Of a stretch of DNA of 64,000 nt, positions 39,021 through 47,893 are shown piece after piece. This DNA is from an uncultured Microbulbifer sp. Lineage in GTDB: Bacteria > Pseudomonadota > Gammaproteobacteria > Pseudomonadales > Cellvibrionaceae. The notes beneath the pieces were generated by a model that saw only the letters and a program-made list of their open reading frames with translations, ran no database searches and was not told the origin of the DNA. Positions within the stretch are counted from its first letter, which is position 1. The number at the start of each line of letters is the position of its first letter. The translations under genes and the position numbers were made by a program. Location of the stretch: the NCBI RefSeq assembly GCF_947489355.1, contig NZ_CANLDD010000016.1, positions 1-64,000 of the forward strand, read 5' to 3'.

Positions 39021-41540
39021 TTAGAAATTCCATTGTGCGCGCACATAATAGAGTGCGCCGTTAAAGCCCATGGGAGCGGTTTCCGGGTACTCGGCACCGG
39101 CCACACCCGCCCAGGGATTTTTATCGGGATAATTGTTCAACAAATTCTCGGCACCGGCAATCAGAGACAGGGATTCGCTGAAATCATAGGCCCCCTCAAG
39201 GTCCACCGTCCACTCCTCTCCAGCAGTAAGGGGAAAGTCTTTATCATCCAGATGCGCCTCCCAATAGCTGCCGTAGTAATTCAGGCGCACCAGGCCACGC
39301 CAGCCGTCTCCAGCATGGGTGATCGTTGCATTACCACGCAGATTTGGCAGACCATCTTCCAGTTGCCTGATGCGCTTGTCATCCATGGTCTCCGGGTTGA
39401 AATCCGTAACCTCGGTATCCTTCCAGTTCATGGCGAAACTCAAATCGGTAGCATCTCCCAAGGGATAAGTGGCCACCAAGTCGATTCCCTGGGTTTTGGT
39501 ATCAAAGTCATTGGTATAGAAACGGAAAAAGTTGAGAGAATCGGCTCCACTGATGCCCTCCGCCACCAACTGGGCGCGTTCTTCGTCACTGAGCTCTTGC
39601 TCTGCGGACTGGCTAAGACGATCACTAACCGCAATCAGGAAGTAGTCGAGGGTAACCTCCCAGTCACCTGCCGCGACAATCGCCCCCAGGGTAAAGCTCC
39701 CGGACTCCTCCGGCTGTAACTGCTTGCCGCCTTTGAGGACCGCGATCGGGTTTGTGGGGGGAATGGTGCCCAGGTTTTGCAACTTGCCATCCGTAAAAGC
39801 TGTCGTCACATTGCTGATATTGGACTGGCCGGGCGTTGGCGCGCGGAAACCGGTACTGAGAGTAGAACGCAGCGCCAGCATATCACTGACAACATAGTGC
39901 CCTGACAGCTTGAAGTTAAAGGTGCTGCCGAAATCAGAGAAGTCCTCCCAGCGCAGGGCGGCGCCAAAGCGCAGGTTATCGGTGGCCTGCAATTCGGAAT
40001 CAGAGTAAAGCGCGATATTGTCCCGCTCGAAAGCACCGGCCACTTCCGGCCCAAACCCGGAGAAACCGTTGGAACCGATCAGAAAACCCTGCTCGGTCAG
40101 CGGGCCCACTTCCCAAGAGGCCCTATCGCCCATTTTTACCTGGAACTCCTCTTCGCGCCACTCGAAACCACCGGCCAAATACAGAGGCATGCCAGCGAAC
40201 TCGGTCGTCTTGCTCAGGTCGATATTAAAATTCGTTTCATTTTGAGCATAGCTACCGGGGCTAAACGCAGTGGGCGAATCCGGCCCCAGCGACGCATTCA
40301 CGGTGTTATAGATATTAAAATCCACCCGGTTATGGCCCCTGCTGGCACTGACATCGTAGCCGATACCATTGGCAAGCTCACCGCGCAGGCCGAAGACCAT
40401 GGAGTAATCCTCCAGCTCTCCGCCAAAACGGGGGGTAAATCCACCGGGAAACATTTCTACAAAGGAGAAACATTCATTACTATCGTGCGCCTCTGCAACA
40501 GTGAAGCCCGCGCAATCGTCGATGCCATTACTCGCATCAAGATCCCCTATTAAAGGCACGAGTATTTCTTCAGGAATCCCATCTCCATCTTCATCTCGTA
40601 AAACCTTGGTAGCAAAAACCCCTTCGCGAGTTTCAGGGTTACGGAAATAAAACCCCCCGTCGGTAGAGCGGCTGGCATAGTTACCAAAAGCATAAAGCTC
40701 AACGGCATCGCTCAGTTCAATGGCACTGTTGACAAAGAACTTGGTGTCATCCTCCACTTCCGGCTGGCCCCAGATTTGCGCCGGACTGGCGACAAAACTA
40801 TTACCATTCTCAATCAGCTGCGCTGCGTCATCACGCTGTACACTGCGACTGGTGGCATCCTGTTCGCGATATTCCATGCTGAAATTCACGAAGCCATCGC
40901 CGGTCAATGGCAGACCAACATTCGCGGCCACCATACTCTGGTCACCATCCCCCGCGTTGGTGGTTGCATGCTTCACTTCCACCGCGCCACCCTCGGCCGC
41001 ATCCTTCAGCTGAAAGTTGATCACCCCGGCGATAGCATCAGAGCCGTACTGGGCGGCGGCGCCATCGCGCAACACCTCAACCTGCTTCAGGGCGATCGCA
41101 GGGATAGAGGAAATATCCGGCCCCTGAGCGCCATCGGAGACACCATTGCCGAGAAAGGAAATCACAGCGGCGCGATGACGGCGCTTACCGTTCACCAGCA
41201 CCAGGGTACTATCCGACGGCAAGCCACGCAGATTTGCCGGGCGCACAATGGAAGCCGCATCCGAAATCGGCATTGTATTGACGTTGTAAGAGGGCACAAG
41301 ATTGCGCAGCAGATTGTTGAGATCTCCATCTCCCTGATTGACAAACGCCTCGCCGGATACGATATCAATGGGGGCGGCAGAATCTGTGGCGGAACGCCCT
41401 TCCACACGGGTACCGATGGTAATGACTTCCTCGAGAAGGGCTTCCTGTGCAATAGCGGGACTTGACAATGCGGCAATGGATATTGCCAGCAGTGATGGCG
41501 CGCCACAGGCGGTTAACCGGCGCCTCTTATTTTCTTTCAT
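39021..41540 (-). CDS. TonB-dependent outer-membrane receptor
   Basis: 839 residues with a signal peptide (SIAALSSPAIAQEA). The N-terminal plug follows: VLVNGKRRHRAAVI, then VEVLRDGAAAQYGSDAIAGVINFQL, the classic plug signature. The 22-strand barrel ends in YYVRAQWNF. TonB-box-like residues EEVITIGTR lie just after the signal. The substrate cannot be read; no siderophore, B12 or glycan genes are adjacent. Confidence 0.93.
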   Translation of the reverse strand: MKENKRRRLTACGAPSLLAISIAALSSPAIAQEALLEEVITIGTRVEGRSATDSAAPIDIVSGEAFVNQGDGDLNNLLRNLVPSYNVNTMPISDAASIVRPANLRGLPSDSTLVLVNGKRRHRAAVISFLGNGVSDGAQGPDISSIPAIALKQVEVLRDGAAAQYGSDAIAGVINFQLKDAAEGGAVEVKHATTNAGDGDQSMVAANVGLPLTGDGFVNFSMEYREQDATSRSVQRDDAAQLIENGNSFVASPAQIWGQPEVEDDTKFFVNSAIELSDAVELYAFGNYASRSTDGGFYFRNPETREGVFATKVLRDEDGDGIPEEILVPLIGDLDASNGIDDCAGFTVAEAHDSNECFSFVEMFPGGFTPRFGGELEDYSMVFGLRGELANGIGYDVSASRGHNRVDFNIYNTVNASLGPDSPTAFSPGSYAQNETNFNIDLSKTTEFAGMPLYLAGGFEWREEEFQVKMGDRASWEVGPLTEQGFLIGSNGFSGFGPEVAGAFERDNIALYSDSELQATDNLRFGAALRWEDFSDFGSTFNFKLSGHYVVSDMLALRSTLSTGFRAPTPGQSNISNVTTAFTDGKLQNLGTIPPTNPIAVLKGGKQLQPEESGSFTLGAIVAAGDWEVTLDYFLIAVSDRLSQSAEQELSDEERAQLVAEGISGADSLNFFRFYTNDFDTKTQGIDLVATYPLGDATDLSFAMNWKDTEVTDFNPETMDDKRIRQLEDGLPNLRGNATITHAGDGWRGLVRLNYYGSYWEAHLDDKDFPLTAGEEWTVDLEGAYDFSESLSLIAGAENLLNNYPDKNPWAGVAGAEYPETAPMGFNGALYYVRAQWNF

Positions 41541-42155
41541 ATAACTACCCTGTTAGTTCTCTATAATTGTCTTAGACGCCAGTCTACTCCCTGGCCATAC
41601 TCCAACACACGCTGCACACATATCAGCGCCAAGTGAAGAGATTCCACTTTAACGGATCATTGCACTGGCAGCCAGAACACTTTAATAACAAATTACTAAA
41701 AACGATCCCTTCTAAAAGCATCGTGCTATAAGATAACTCTCACAAATAAAAAATTATCGTCTAACCCTCCATTATCAATTTACTTTTCGCGTTCGTATAT
41801 AAATATCCTGACCACTCCTGCACACAAATAACCTTTAAAGCCCGTACGGCAAAGGAAGATATCGTCATCGGACACAGTCTGGCACGCATCCTCTAACTAT
41901 AATTACCCCAACAAATTACGCGGCATATTAGAAACAGCGATTGAACAGCACGGAAAGCTTGACTCTAATGTCAAACAAACCTGGACAGCCCGTAAAGAAA
42001 AAGTGATAGGACACGAACAAAAATACAGCCTTCAACAGGAAGGCCGTCCAACCTGTATTGCAGGTATTCATTTATCAGCTTAACAAACGTTCACAAATAC
42101 AGTCCACTCACCCAATGAGAGCGTGAACTCCGTACACTTTCGCAGGGAAATTACC
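41541..42155. other. A+T-rich intergenic region with a possible decayed gene
   Basis: This holds the upstream region of the TonB receptor. Around 41820-42081 on the plus strand there is protein-like reading in two frames: one gives AKEDIVIGHSLARIL, recalling a hydrolase GHS loop, and the next gives a 40-codon stretch that ends EGRPTCIAGIHLSA. No start with a ribosome site is seen. I regard it as a possible frameshifted remnant of unknown origin. Confidence 0.3.
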
Positions 42156-43889
42156 TCAATGGTGGAAAGGAAACACCAGAGGCAAAAGTGTTAATACCGT
42201 CAGGCTATAGGCAATCGTTAAAGGCAATCCGGAACGCATAAAATCCCGCAAATGGTAACCGCCGAGGTTTTGCACGATCAAATGGGTCTGATAACCGAAT
42301 GGCGTTAAAAAACTGGCACTCGCACCATAAGCCACTGCCATTACAAAGGGCATCCAACTAACGCCAAAGCCCTCTGCAAGACCCCATGCCAATGGAAACA
42401 CCAAGGCTGCGGCAGCGTTATTTGTCATCAACTCGGTCAACAACAGCGTCAAGAGAAAGATAGCGATCAAACCCACAGAGGGGCCTGCATCCTCGAGGGT
42501 ATCACGCATTCCTCCTACCAGAGTATCTGCCAAACCACTCGCGGAAAAAGCTTCGGCCAACACCAGGGCACTAGCAATAATAATCCAGATCTGGAACGGA
42601 AATCTCCGCTGCAATTCAGAGCTGGAGACTATATTTAGACCAATCATACAGCCCAGTAAAACCACAAGCCCTTTCAGCAGGGAAAACACCCCCAATGCCG
42701 CACCTGCCACCACCAATGCGAAGCCTGCCCCGAGCAGCCAACTGTCCCGCCAGGACAACTGCCTTTGCACCTCTGAGCCACTGATTACGTAGAAGTTCTT
42801 GTCAATATTACGGTGATGTTTGAAATCCTGCCCCACCGCCAGAAGCAATGCATCACCTGCCTGGAGCGGAATTTCACCAAGCTTTCCGGAAATGCGGTCA
42901 CCACCGCGGCGCATGGCCACCACCGCAGCATCGAATCGTGTGCGGAACTGACAACTCTTCAAGGACTCACCGATAATACTGGAACCTGGAGTGAGCACCA
43001 CCTCGGTCAAATCCAGATGCAGCGCCTCGTCCTCAAAGGCGAACAAGCGCAAGCCCTCTATATCCTTCAGTCGTTCGAGGTCGCGAATATCTCCACTGAA
43101 GATCAGCTTGTCGCCGTTGCGCAGCACTTCTGTAGGTGCTACCGGGCTGATCGTCTGCCCGCCGCGCACTATCTCAATCAGGTAGAGCGTCTCCAACCGG
43201 CGCAACTTGTTTTGCTCAACACTGCGGCCATCAAGAGGAGAGTTGGCAGCCACTTCGGCCTCCAACAGGTAATGTGCAAACGTCTCCTCATCGACCGGCC
43301 CTTCGGGCAACAAGCGATTGGCAATCAGTAATACGATAAGTCCAATAATGGTTGCACAGGCCCCTATGGGCAGAAAAGCGAAAAAATCCAGCGCGGGCAT
43401 GCCCCGGTCCAGTACAAAGCTGTTCACAATCAGGTTTGTAGAGGTACCAATCAGTGTCAGTGTACCGCCGAGGATTGCCGCATAGGAGAGTGGCAATAGC
43501 AGCTTGGCGGGCGGGTGGCGTCTCTGCGCTTTGACACTGGAAGCCAGCGCGGCAACTACTGCGGTGTTATTTAAGAACGCAGAACTGAGAGCGGTTGCGC
43601 TGGTCAACTTAAGCAAACTACCTCTCAGTGAACCGCCAATCAACCCATCTGAGATACTGCGTAGCCAACGGGCTTTCTCCAGCCCTAGGGAGGTTAGAAG
43701 AAGCACTACCAAGGTGACCAGGCCGGGGTTTACCGCCTTTTGCAGGACGGATTCTGCGGGCACCAGGCCGGTCAAAAAACAGACAACAGCAGCCGAAGCG
43801 AACACCTGAGAGGGGCGGATACGGGTAAAAATCAGGGAAAAAATGACCAGTAAAAAAATACCGGCGACAATAGATTCACTCAGGGCCAT
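42156..43889 (-). CDS. SLC13/DASS-type permease with TrkA-C domains
   Basis: 577-residue membrane protein. Two transmembrane halves carry the family motifs ALSSAFLNNTAVVA, GGTLTLIGTSTNLIVN and, in the second half, ELMTNNAAAALVFPLA and AYGASASFLTPFGYQTHLIV. Between them are two RCK/TrkA-C type cytosolic domains (around residues 190-390). Relatives take up dicarboxylates, sulfate or other anions with Na+, and members with TrkA-C insertions are often linked to sulfate. The substrate is not assigned. The ATG at 43889 (MALSESIV) is chosen; the frame opens at 43964. Confidence 0.85.
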   Translation of the reverse strand: MALSESIVAGIFLLVIFSLIFTRIRPSQVFASAAVVCFLTGLVPAESVLQKAVNPGLVTLVVLLLTSLGLEKARWLRSISDGLIGGSLRGSLLKLTSATALSSAFLNNTAVVAALASSVKAQRRHPPAKLLLPLSYAAILGGTLTLIGTSTNLIVNSFVLDRGMPALDFFAFLPIGACATIIGLIVLLIANRLLPEGPVDEETFAHYLLEAEVAANSPLDGRSVEQNKLRRLETLYLIEIVRGGQTISPVAPTEVLRNGDKLIFSGDIRDLERLKDIEGLRLFAFEDEALHLDLTEVVLTPGSSIIGESLKSCQFRTRFDAAVVAMRRGGDRISGKLGEIPLQAGDALLLAVGQDFKHHRNIDKNFYVISGSEVQRQLSWRDSWLLGAGFALVVAGAALGVFSLLKGLVVLLGCMIGLNIVSSSELQRRFPFQIWIIIASALVLAEAFSASGLADTLVGGMRDTLEDAGPSVGLIAIFLLTLLLTELMTNNAAAALVFPLAWGLAEGFGVSWMPFVMAVAYGASASFLTPFGYQTHLIVQNLGGYHLRDFMRSGLPLTIAYSLTVLTLLPLVFPFHH

Positions 43890-44218
43890 GGATTCTTCAC
43901 TTTCGGCAAAATACCTTGTGAAGGATAAATATTCCCGGGCCGGAAGGAAAGAACCTCCTCTCACCAGACAGAGAAAGAGAATACAAAGCCCCTAGGCCCG
44001 CTATCGGCACCAAGACCAGAAGCTATTGTGCTCTCTGCTACCCGGCAAACTAGCAGATTGCCGGATTACTACCTTCAGAGGCCTCCACCATCAGCGGCAG
44101 ACCAGGGGAAAGCATAAAAAACACACCATTACACGCAGCTGCACAGATTTCTCAAGGGGAGCAAACCCATTAAGGCTTGCTGGCCCGAACTGCATAACCG
44201 CCACAACCAGCCTCTGCA
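43890..44218. other. Intergenic region, nothing recognised
   Basis: About 330 bases between the SLC13 permease start and the msrA stop. It should contain the permease promoter. I see no convincing gene, RNA or strong terminator. Confidence 0.35.
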
Positions 44219-44797
44219 TTATCCCCAAACTTCCTCCAAACGCTGATCCCGTCCACAGCGGAAGCGGTAATACTTGTAGCGCAGGGGATTGCGCTGGTAG
44301 TAGTTCTGATGGTAGCCCTCAGCGGGATAAAAGGTACTGGCCGGTTTTATCTGGGTCACCACTGTTTTACCCAACTCCGCCTCCACCTTTTTCTTGCTCG
44401 CTTCCGCCAACTCCCTTTCCTGCTCATTACTGTAAAATATTTCACTACGGTACTGACCTCCACGGTCACAGAACTGGCCACCGGCATCGAAAGGATCAAT
44501 ATTATGCCAAAAGATCGTGAGCAAATCGGAATAACTGACTTTATTGGCATCATATTTTATCTGTATCACCTCGGCGTGACCGGTACCCCCCGCAGAGACC
44601 TGTTCGTAGGTCGGGTTCTTCACATGGCCACCACTGTAACCGGATGTGGTTTCAAGCACACCATTGACCTTGTCGTAGGGGGGTTCCATACACCAGAAGC
44701 AACCGCCGGCAAAGACGGCGGTGCGGATATTGGAGGATTCCTGGGCGCTGCCAAGTGTGGCAGCCAGAAGCATGAAAAGGGCAAAGATACCGCGCAT
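44219..44797 (-). CDS. msrA: Peptide-methionine (S)-S-oxide reductase MsrA, exported
   Basis: Repairs methionine-S-sulfoxide in proteins. The catalytic motif GCFWCMEPPYDKV is present, followed by TTSGYSGGHVKNPTYEQVSAGGTGHAE and FFxxHDP-like FWHNIDPFDAGGQFCDRGGQYRS. The ATG at 44797 starts a signal peptide (FALFMLLAATLGSAQ), so this copy acts in the periplasm. It lies 64 bases downstream of the alcohol dehydrogenase on the same strand. Confidence 0.93.
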   Translation of the reverse strand: MRGIFALFMLLAATLGSAQESSNIRTAVFAGGCFWCMEPPYDKVNGVLETTSGYSGGHVKNPTYEQVSAGGTGHAEVIQIKYDANKVSYSDLLTIFWHNIDPFDAGGQFCDRGGQYRSEIFYSNEQERELAEASKKKVEAELGKTVVTQIKPASTFYPAEGYHQNYYQRNPLRYKYYRFRCGRDQRLEEVWG

Positions 44798-44861
44798 AGT
44801 TGTATCCTGATGATAGGTCCGGTTGATCGATACTCTTCTGTCGATGCAGAGGAGGAAACTC

Positions 44862-46046
44862 TTACAGTTTGACAGTGCCTGCGCAGGCGCGCAGAAAAAT
44901 TTCGCGATATTCCCCTGCACCAAACGACATGGGATTGCTGGTGGCGGAGGGATCTGCCGCGGCCATCTGAGCTATTTTATTGGCATTGACGGTATCTATG
45001 CCGATGTCAGCGAGGTTATGGGGAATCCCCAACTGTTTGCGCAACCCGAGGATCCAGGTGAGCACTGACTCAAACCCATTGGCAGACGCCGTCTTACCGA
45101 CAAGTTGCAGATAGCGCGCCAAACGCGCCATAGGCGTCTCAATCGCCGGGCGATTGGCCACCAGTACATAGGGTATCAACACCGCGTTGAGCAAACCATG
45201 GTGTTTGTCATGAAGGGCACCGAGCGGATGTGCCAGCGCATGGATCGCACCCAGCCCGCGCTGGAAGGCGGTAGCACCCATACTGGCGGCCACCAGCATC
45301 TGCTGACGCGCTGCCAAATCTGTACCAATCGTATAGGCCCGTGGCAGGTATTCCTTGACCATGCGCATCCCCTCCAGAGCGATACCCTCCGCCATGGGGT
45401 GGTACATGGGTGAACAGTAGGACTCGAGATGATGGGACAGTGCATCCATTCCCGTGGCCGCGGTGATCCCGGGCGGCAGGCTCAGAGTCAACTCCGCATC
45501 CAGAATCACAATATCCGGCAGGAGTTCCGGATGAAAAATCAGGCGTTTGATATGCGCCTTTTCATCGGTGATGACCGCCACCCGCCCCACTTCCGAGCCA
45601 GTCCCCGCAGTCGTGGGTACCGCTATCACCGGCAGCATGCCATTGGTATCTACACGCCGGTAGTTTTCACCAACATCCTCGAAATCCCAAATCGGTCGGC
45701 TCTGCCCGGCCATCAGGGCAATGGCCTTACCGGCGTCTATAGCGGAGCCACCGCCAAAAGCTATCACCCCATCGCACTTCTTTTCCCGCAACAGCTCAAC
45801 ACCACACTCAATATTTTCGCTGTTGGGGTTGCCCTTGATCGCTGAGAAAATTTCAAGGTTCAGACCATTGTCACTGCAGGGATTGAGTACACGCTCAATC
45901 AGGGGCAGCTCGGCGAGGATGGGGTCAGTGACCAGCAGGGGGTGCATTACTCCAAGTTCTGCACAGGCCTTGGCAAGTTCTGCCACCCTGCCAGGCCCTA
46001 CCCAAATAGCAGTGGGATAATTCCATTTTACCCAGTATTGATCCAC
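44862..46046 (-). CDS. Iron-containing (type III) alcohol dehydrogenase
   Basis: About 394 residues. NAD-binding GGGSAIDAGKAIAL is near residue 100, PTTAGTGSEV is next, and the metal-binding histidines are in DALSHHLESY, ALAHPLGALHDKHHGL. The family oxidises or reduces short alcohols, including 1,3-propanediol-like substrates. The preferred start is a GTG at 46046 with GAGGG upstream; the frame is open to 46124 without conserved residues. It is third in the minus-strand GS/ALDH/ADH set, which suggests an alcohol side chain as substrate. Confidence 0.88.
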   Translation of the reverse strand: MDQYWVKWNYPTAIWVGPGRVAELAKACAELGVMHPLLVTDPILAELPLIERVLNPCSDNGLNLEIFSAIKGNPNSENIECGVELLREKKCDGVIAFGGGSAIDAGKAIALMAGQSRPIWDFEDVGENYRRVDTNGMLPVIAVPTTAGTGSEVGRVAVITDEKAHIKRLIFHPELLPDIVILDAELTLSLPPGITAATGMDALSHHLESYCSPMYHPMAEGIALEGMRMVKEYLPRAYTIGTDLAARQQMLVAASMGATAFQRGLGAIHALAHPLGALHDKHHGLLNAVLIPYVLVANRPAIETPMARLARYLQLVGKTASANGFESVLTWILGLRKQLGIPHNLADIGIDTVNANKIAQMAAADPSATSNPMSFGAGEYREIFLRACAGTVKL

Positions 46047-46354
46047 ATCACCCTCGCTCGGCTTCTCAGATCCTGAAAATTTGCAAATAACTGCCCAATA
46101 GCAATCAACTGCCTGCCGGCACATTGGGCCTGAGCGATCGGGTCAGGTCAGATGCGTGCTCAACCTGCTTACTAGTAAGGCAGGGGGGAAGCACACCTGA
46201 TTCACTGCTTTCCCCCTGAACAAAAAAAGCCACCTGCTTGGAGTGTATAACGTCCTGTTCTTAAGCAACATTCCCCAGCCTTCATATTCAGGGAGGGCAA
46301 AAAAACTGCTCCAATACGCCCACAACCCTACCATCTCACAGAAAACGGCCCTTC
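46047..46354. other. ADH leader with two overlapping inverted repeats
   Basis: About 300 bases between the aldehyde and alcohol dehydrogenase genes, without a coding frame I trust. It contains the two mutually exclusive hairpins at 46164-46218 described separately, and a T7 run on the minus strand just before them. Confidence 0.4.
46164..46218 (-). promoter_or_regulatory. Competing hairpins upstream of the alcohol dehydrogenase
   Basis: Read on the minus strand, the first stem pairs 46206-46218 with 46181-46193 (13 positions, one mismatch, 12-base loop). The second pairs 46176-46184 with 46164-46172 (CCTGCTTAC type arms with a one-base bulge). They share the bases 46181-46184, so only one can form fully at a time, as in attenuators. 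Confidence 0.3.
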
Positions 46355-47743
46355 CTATTCGCCAATTTTAAAATGAAAAGACTTGGGCCGAGTCAACTGC
46401 TCGAAACCGATACAGGACAGAGTACACCCCCTGCCCGACTGTTTTACCCCGCTCCAGGCCAGTTCCGGATCCAGATAGTCACACCTATTCAGAAAAACCG
46501 TACCTGTTTCCAGGTGATCTCCGATCATTAAGGCAGCCTCTTCATCGCGACTGAATATCGCAGCAGAAAGACCGAACTGGCTGTTGTTCATCAGTTCCAG
46601 CGCCTCGCCATCGTCATGCACTTTTTGCACCCCCAGCACCGGCCCAAAAGATTCCTCACGCATGACACGCATTTTATGCCGCACTCCGGTGAGTAACTGC
46701 GGTGCCATATACTGAGTGCCGCGCCGATCCATTGAGAAATCGCCAGTTTGCAGGTGCGCCAGAGCCCCCTCTGCCACCGCCTCGTCGATTTGTACCCGCA
46801 CCCTGTCGGCTGCAGCTGCGCACACCAGTGGCCCCAGCGTGGTCTGTGGTTCTTGCGGGCGCCCGAGACGATATTGACGTATGATGGCGACCGCACACTC
46901 GACAAATTCGTCGAATAGCTGCTCGTGGACATAGGCTCGTTCAATGCCACAGCAAGACTGCCCGGAATTAAAGTAAGCACCATCCACTATTGACTCAACC
47001 GCCGACTGCAGGTCGGCATCCGCGCGCACATAAGCGGGATCCTTGCCACCCAACTCCAAACCCAGCTGAACAAAACGGCCAGCCACACTGCGCTCTATAG
47101 CCACACCGCCATCTACAGAGCCGGTAAAGGCGATATGCTGGATTTCGCCGGCGCATGCCAGCCGCTGGGTACAGGGATGATCGAGATGCAGATACTGGAA
47201 GACACCGTAGGGAAGCCCCGCCTCTCGAAAGGCCTCCACCATACGCTCGGCACAGAGAGGGGTTTGTGCGGAGTGCTTTAAGATAACCGCATTGCCTGCC
47301 AGCAGTGAGGGCACCACCGCGTTGACCGCGGTTAAATAGGGATAATTCCAGGGGGCAATTATCAGGGAAATACCCAGGGGGTCGCGACGGATAAAGCGAG
47401 AAAAGCCCGGCTTGAACGACAATGGGATATCTGCCAAAGCCGCTTCGGCAATATCTGCCATGGCGCAGGCGCGTTTGGCAAAACCGTCAATCTCTCCCCC
47501 TGAGTAACGAATGGGGCGTCCCATCATCCAGCAGAGTTCCTCGCCAAGGCGCTTCTTGCGATCACAGAAAAATTCCACCGCCCGATGCACCACGGCAATA
47601 CGTTCGGCTATTGGTGTCAGCCGCCAGGCCCGCTGGGCAGACGCGGCCCTGTCCAGGGCCACACGAATCTCCACCTCGCCAGCCAGGGCCCGCTCCAGGT
47701 ACACACTGTTATCAACCGGTGAAATACATTGCAGAAAATGCAT
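46355..47743 (-). CDS. Aldehyde dehydrogenase family protein
   Basis: 462 residues, NAD(P)-dependent aldehyde oxidation. IIAPWNYPYLTAVNAVVPSLLAGNAVILKHS is the cofactor-binding stretch. LELGGKDPAYV carries the general-base Glu and NSGQSCCGIERAYV the catalytic Cys. FGPVLGVQKV lies near the end. The form is close to succinate-semialdehyde/gamma-aminobutyraldehyde types. It lies between the glutamine-synthetase-like gene and the iron ADH on one strand, so its substrate may be a glutamylated amino-aldehyde. Confidence 0.9.
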   Translation of the reverse strand: MHFLQCISPVDNSVYLERALAGEVEIRVALDRAASAQRAWRLTPIAERIAVVHRAVEFFCDRKKRLGEELCWMMGRPIRYSGGEIDGFAKRACAMADIAEAALADIPLSFKPGFSRFIRRDPLGISLIIAPWNYPYLTAVNAVVPSLLAGNAVILKHSAQTPLCAERMVEAFREAGLPYGVFQYLHLDHPCTQRLACAGEIQHIAFTGSVDGGVAIERSVAGRFVQLGLELGGKDPAYVRADADLQSAVESIVDGAYFNSGQSCCGIERAYVHEQLFDEFVECAVAIIRQYRLGRPQEPQTTLGPLVCAAAADRVRVQIDEAVAEGALAHLQTGDFSMDRRGTQYMAPQLLTGVRHKMRVMREESFGPVLGVQKVHDDGEALELMNNSQFGLSAAIFSRDEEAALMIGDHLETGTVFLNRCDYLDPELAWSGVKQSGRGCTLSCIGFEQLTRPKSFHFKIGE

Positions 47744-47893
47744 GCTTGAAAAGTTCCTTTTTTATTTTGTCCTGTGATAGACCCCCCGACCAGCGCATGA
47801 CCACCCGAACACTGTCGGCGGGAATTTTTCTGCTTGGCATTGACCTGGAACCGGGCTGACCGCCGGATATAGGATGAACATAACTATTCTGGG

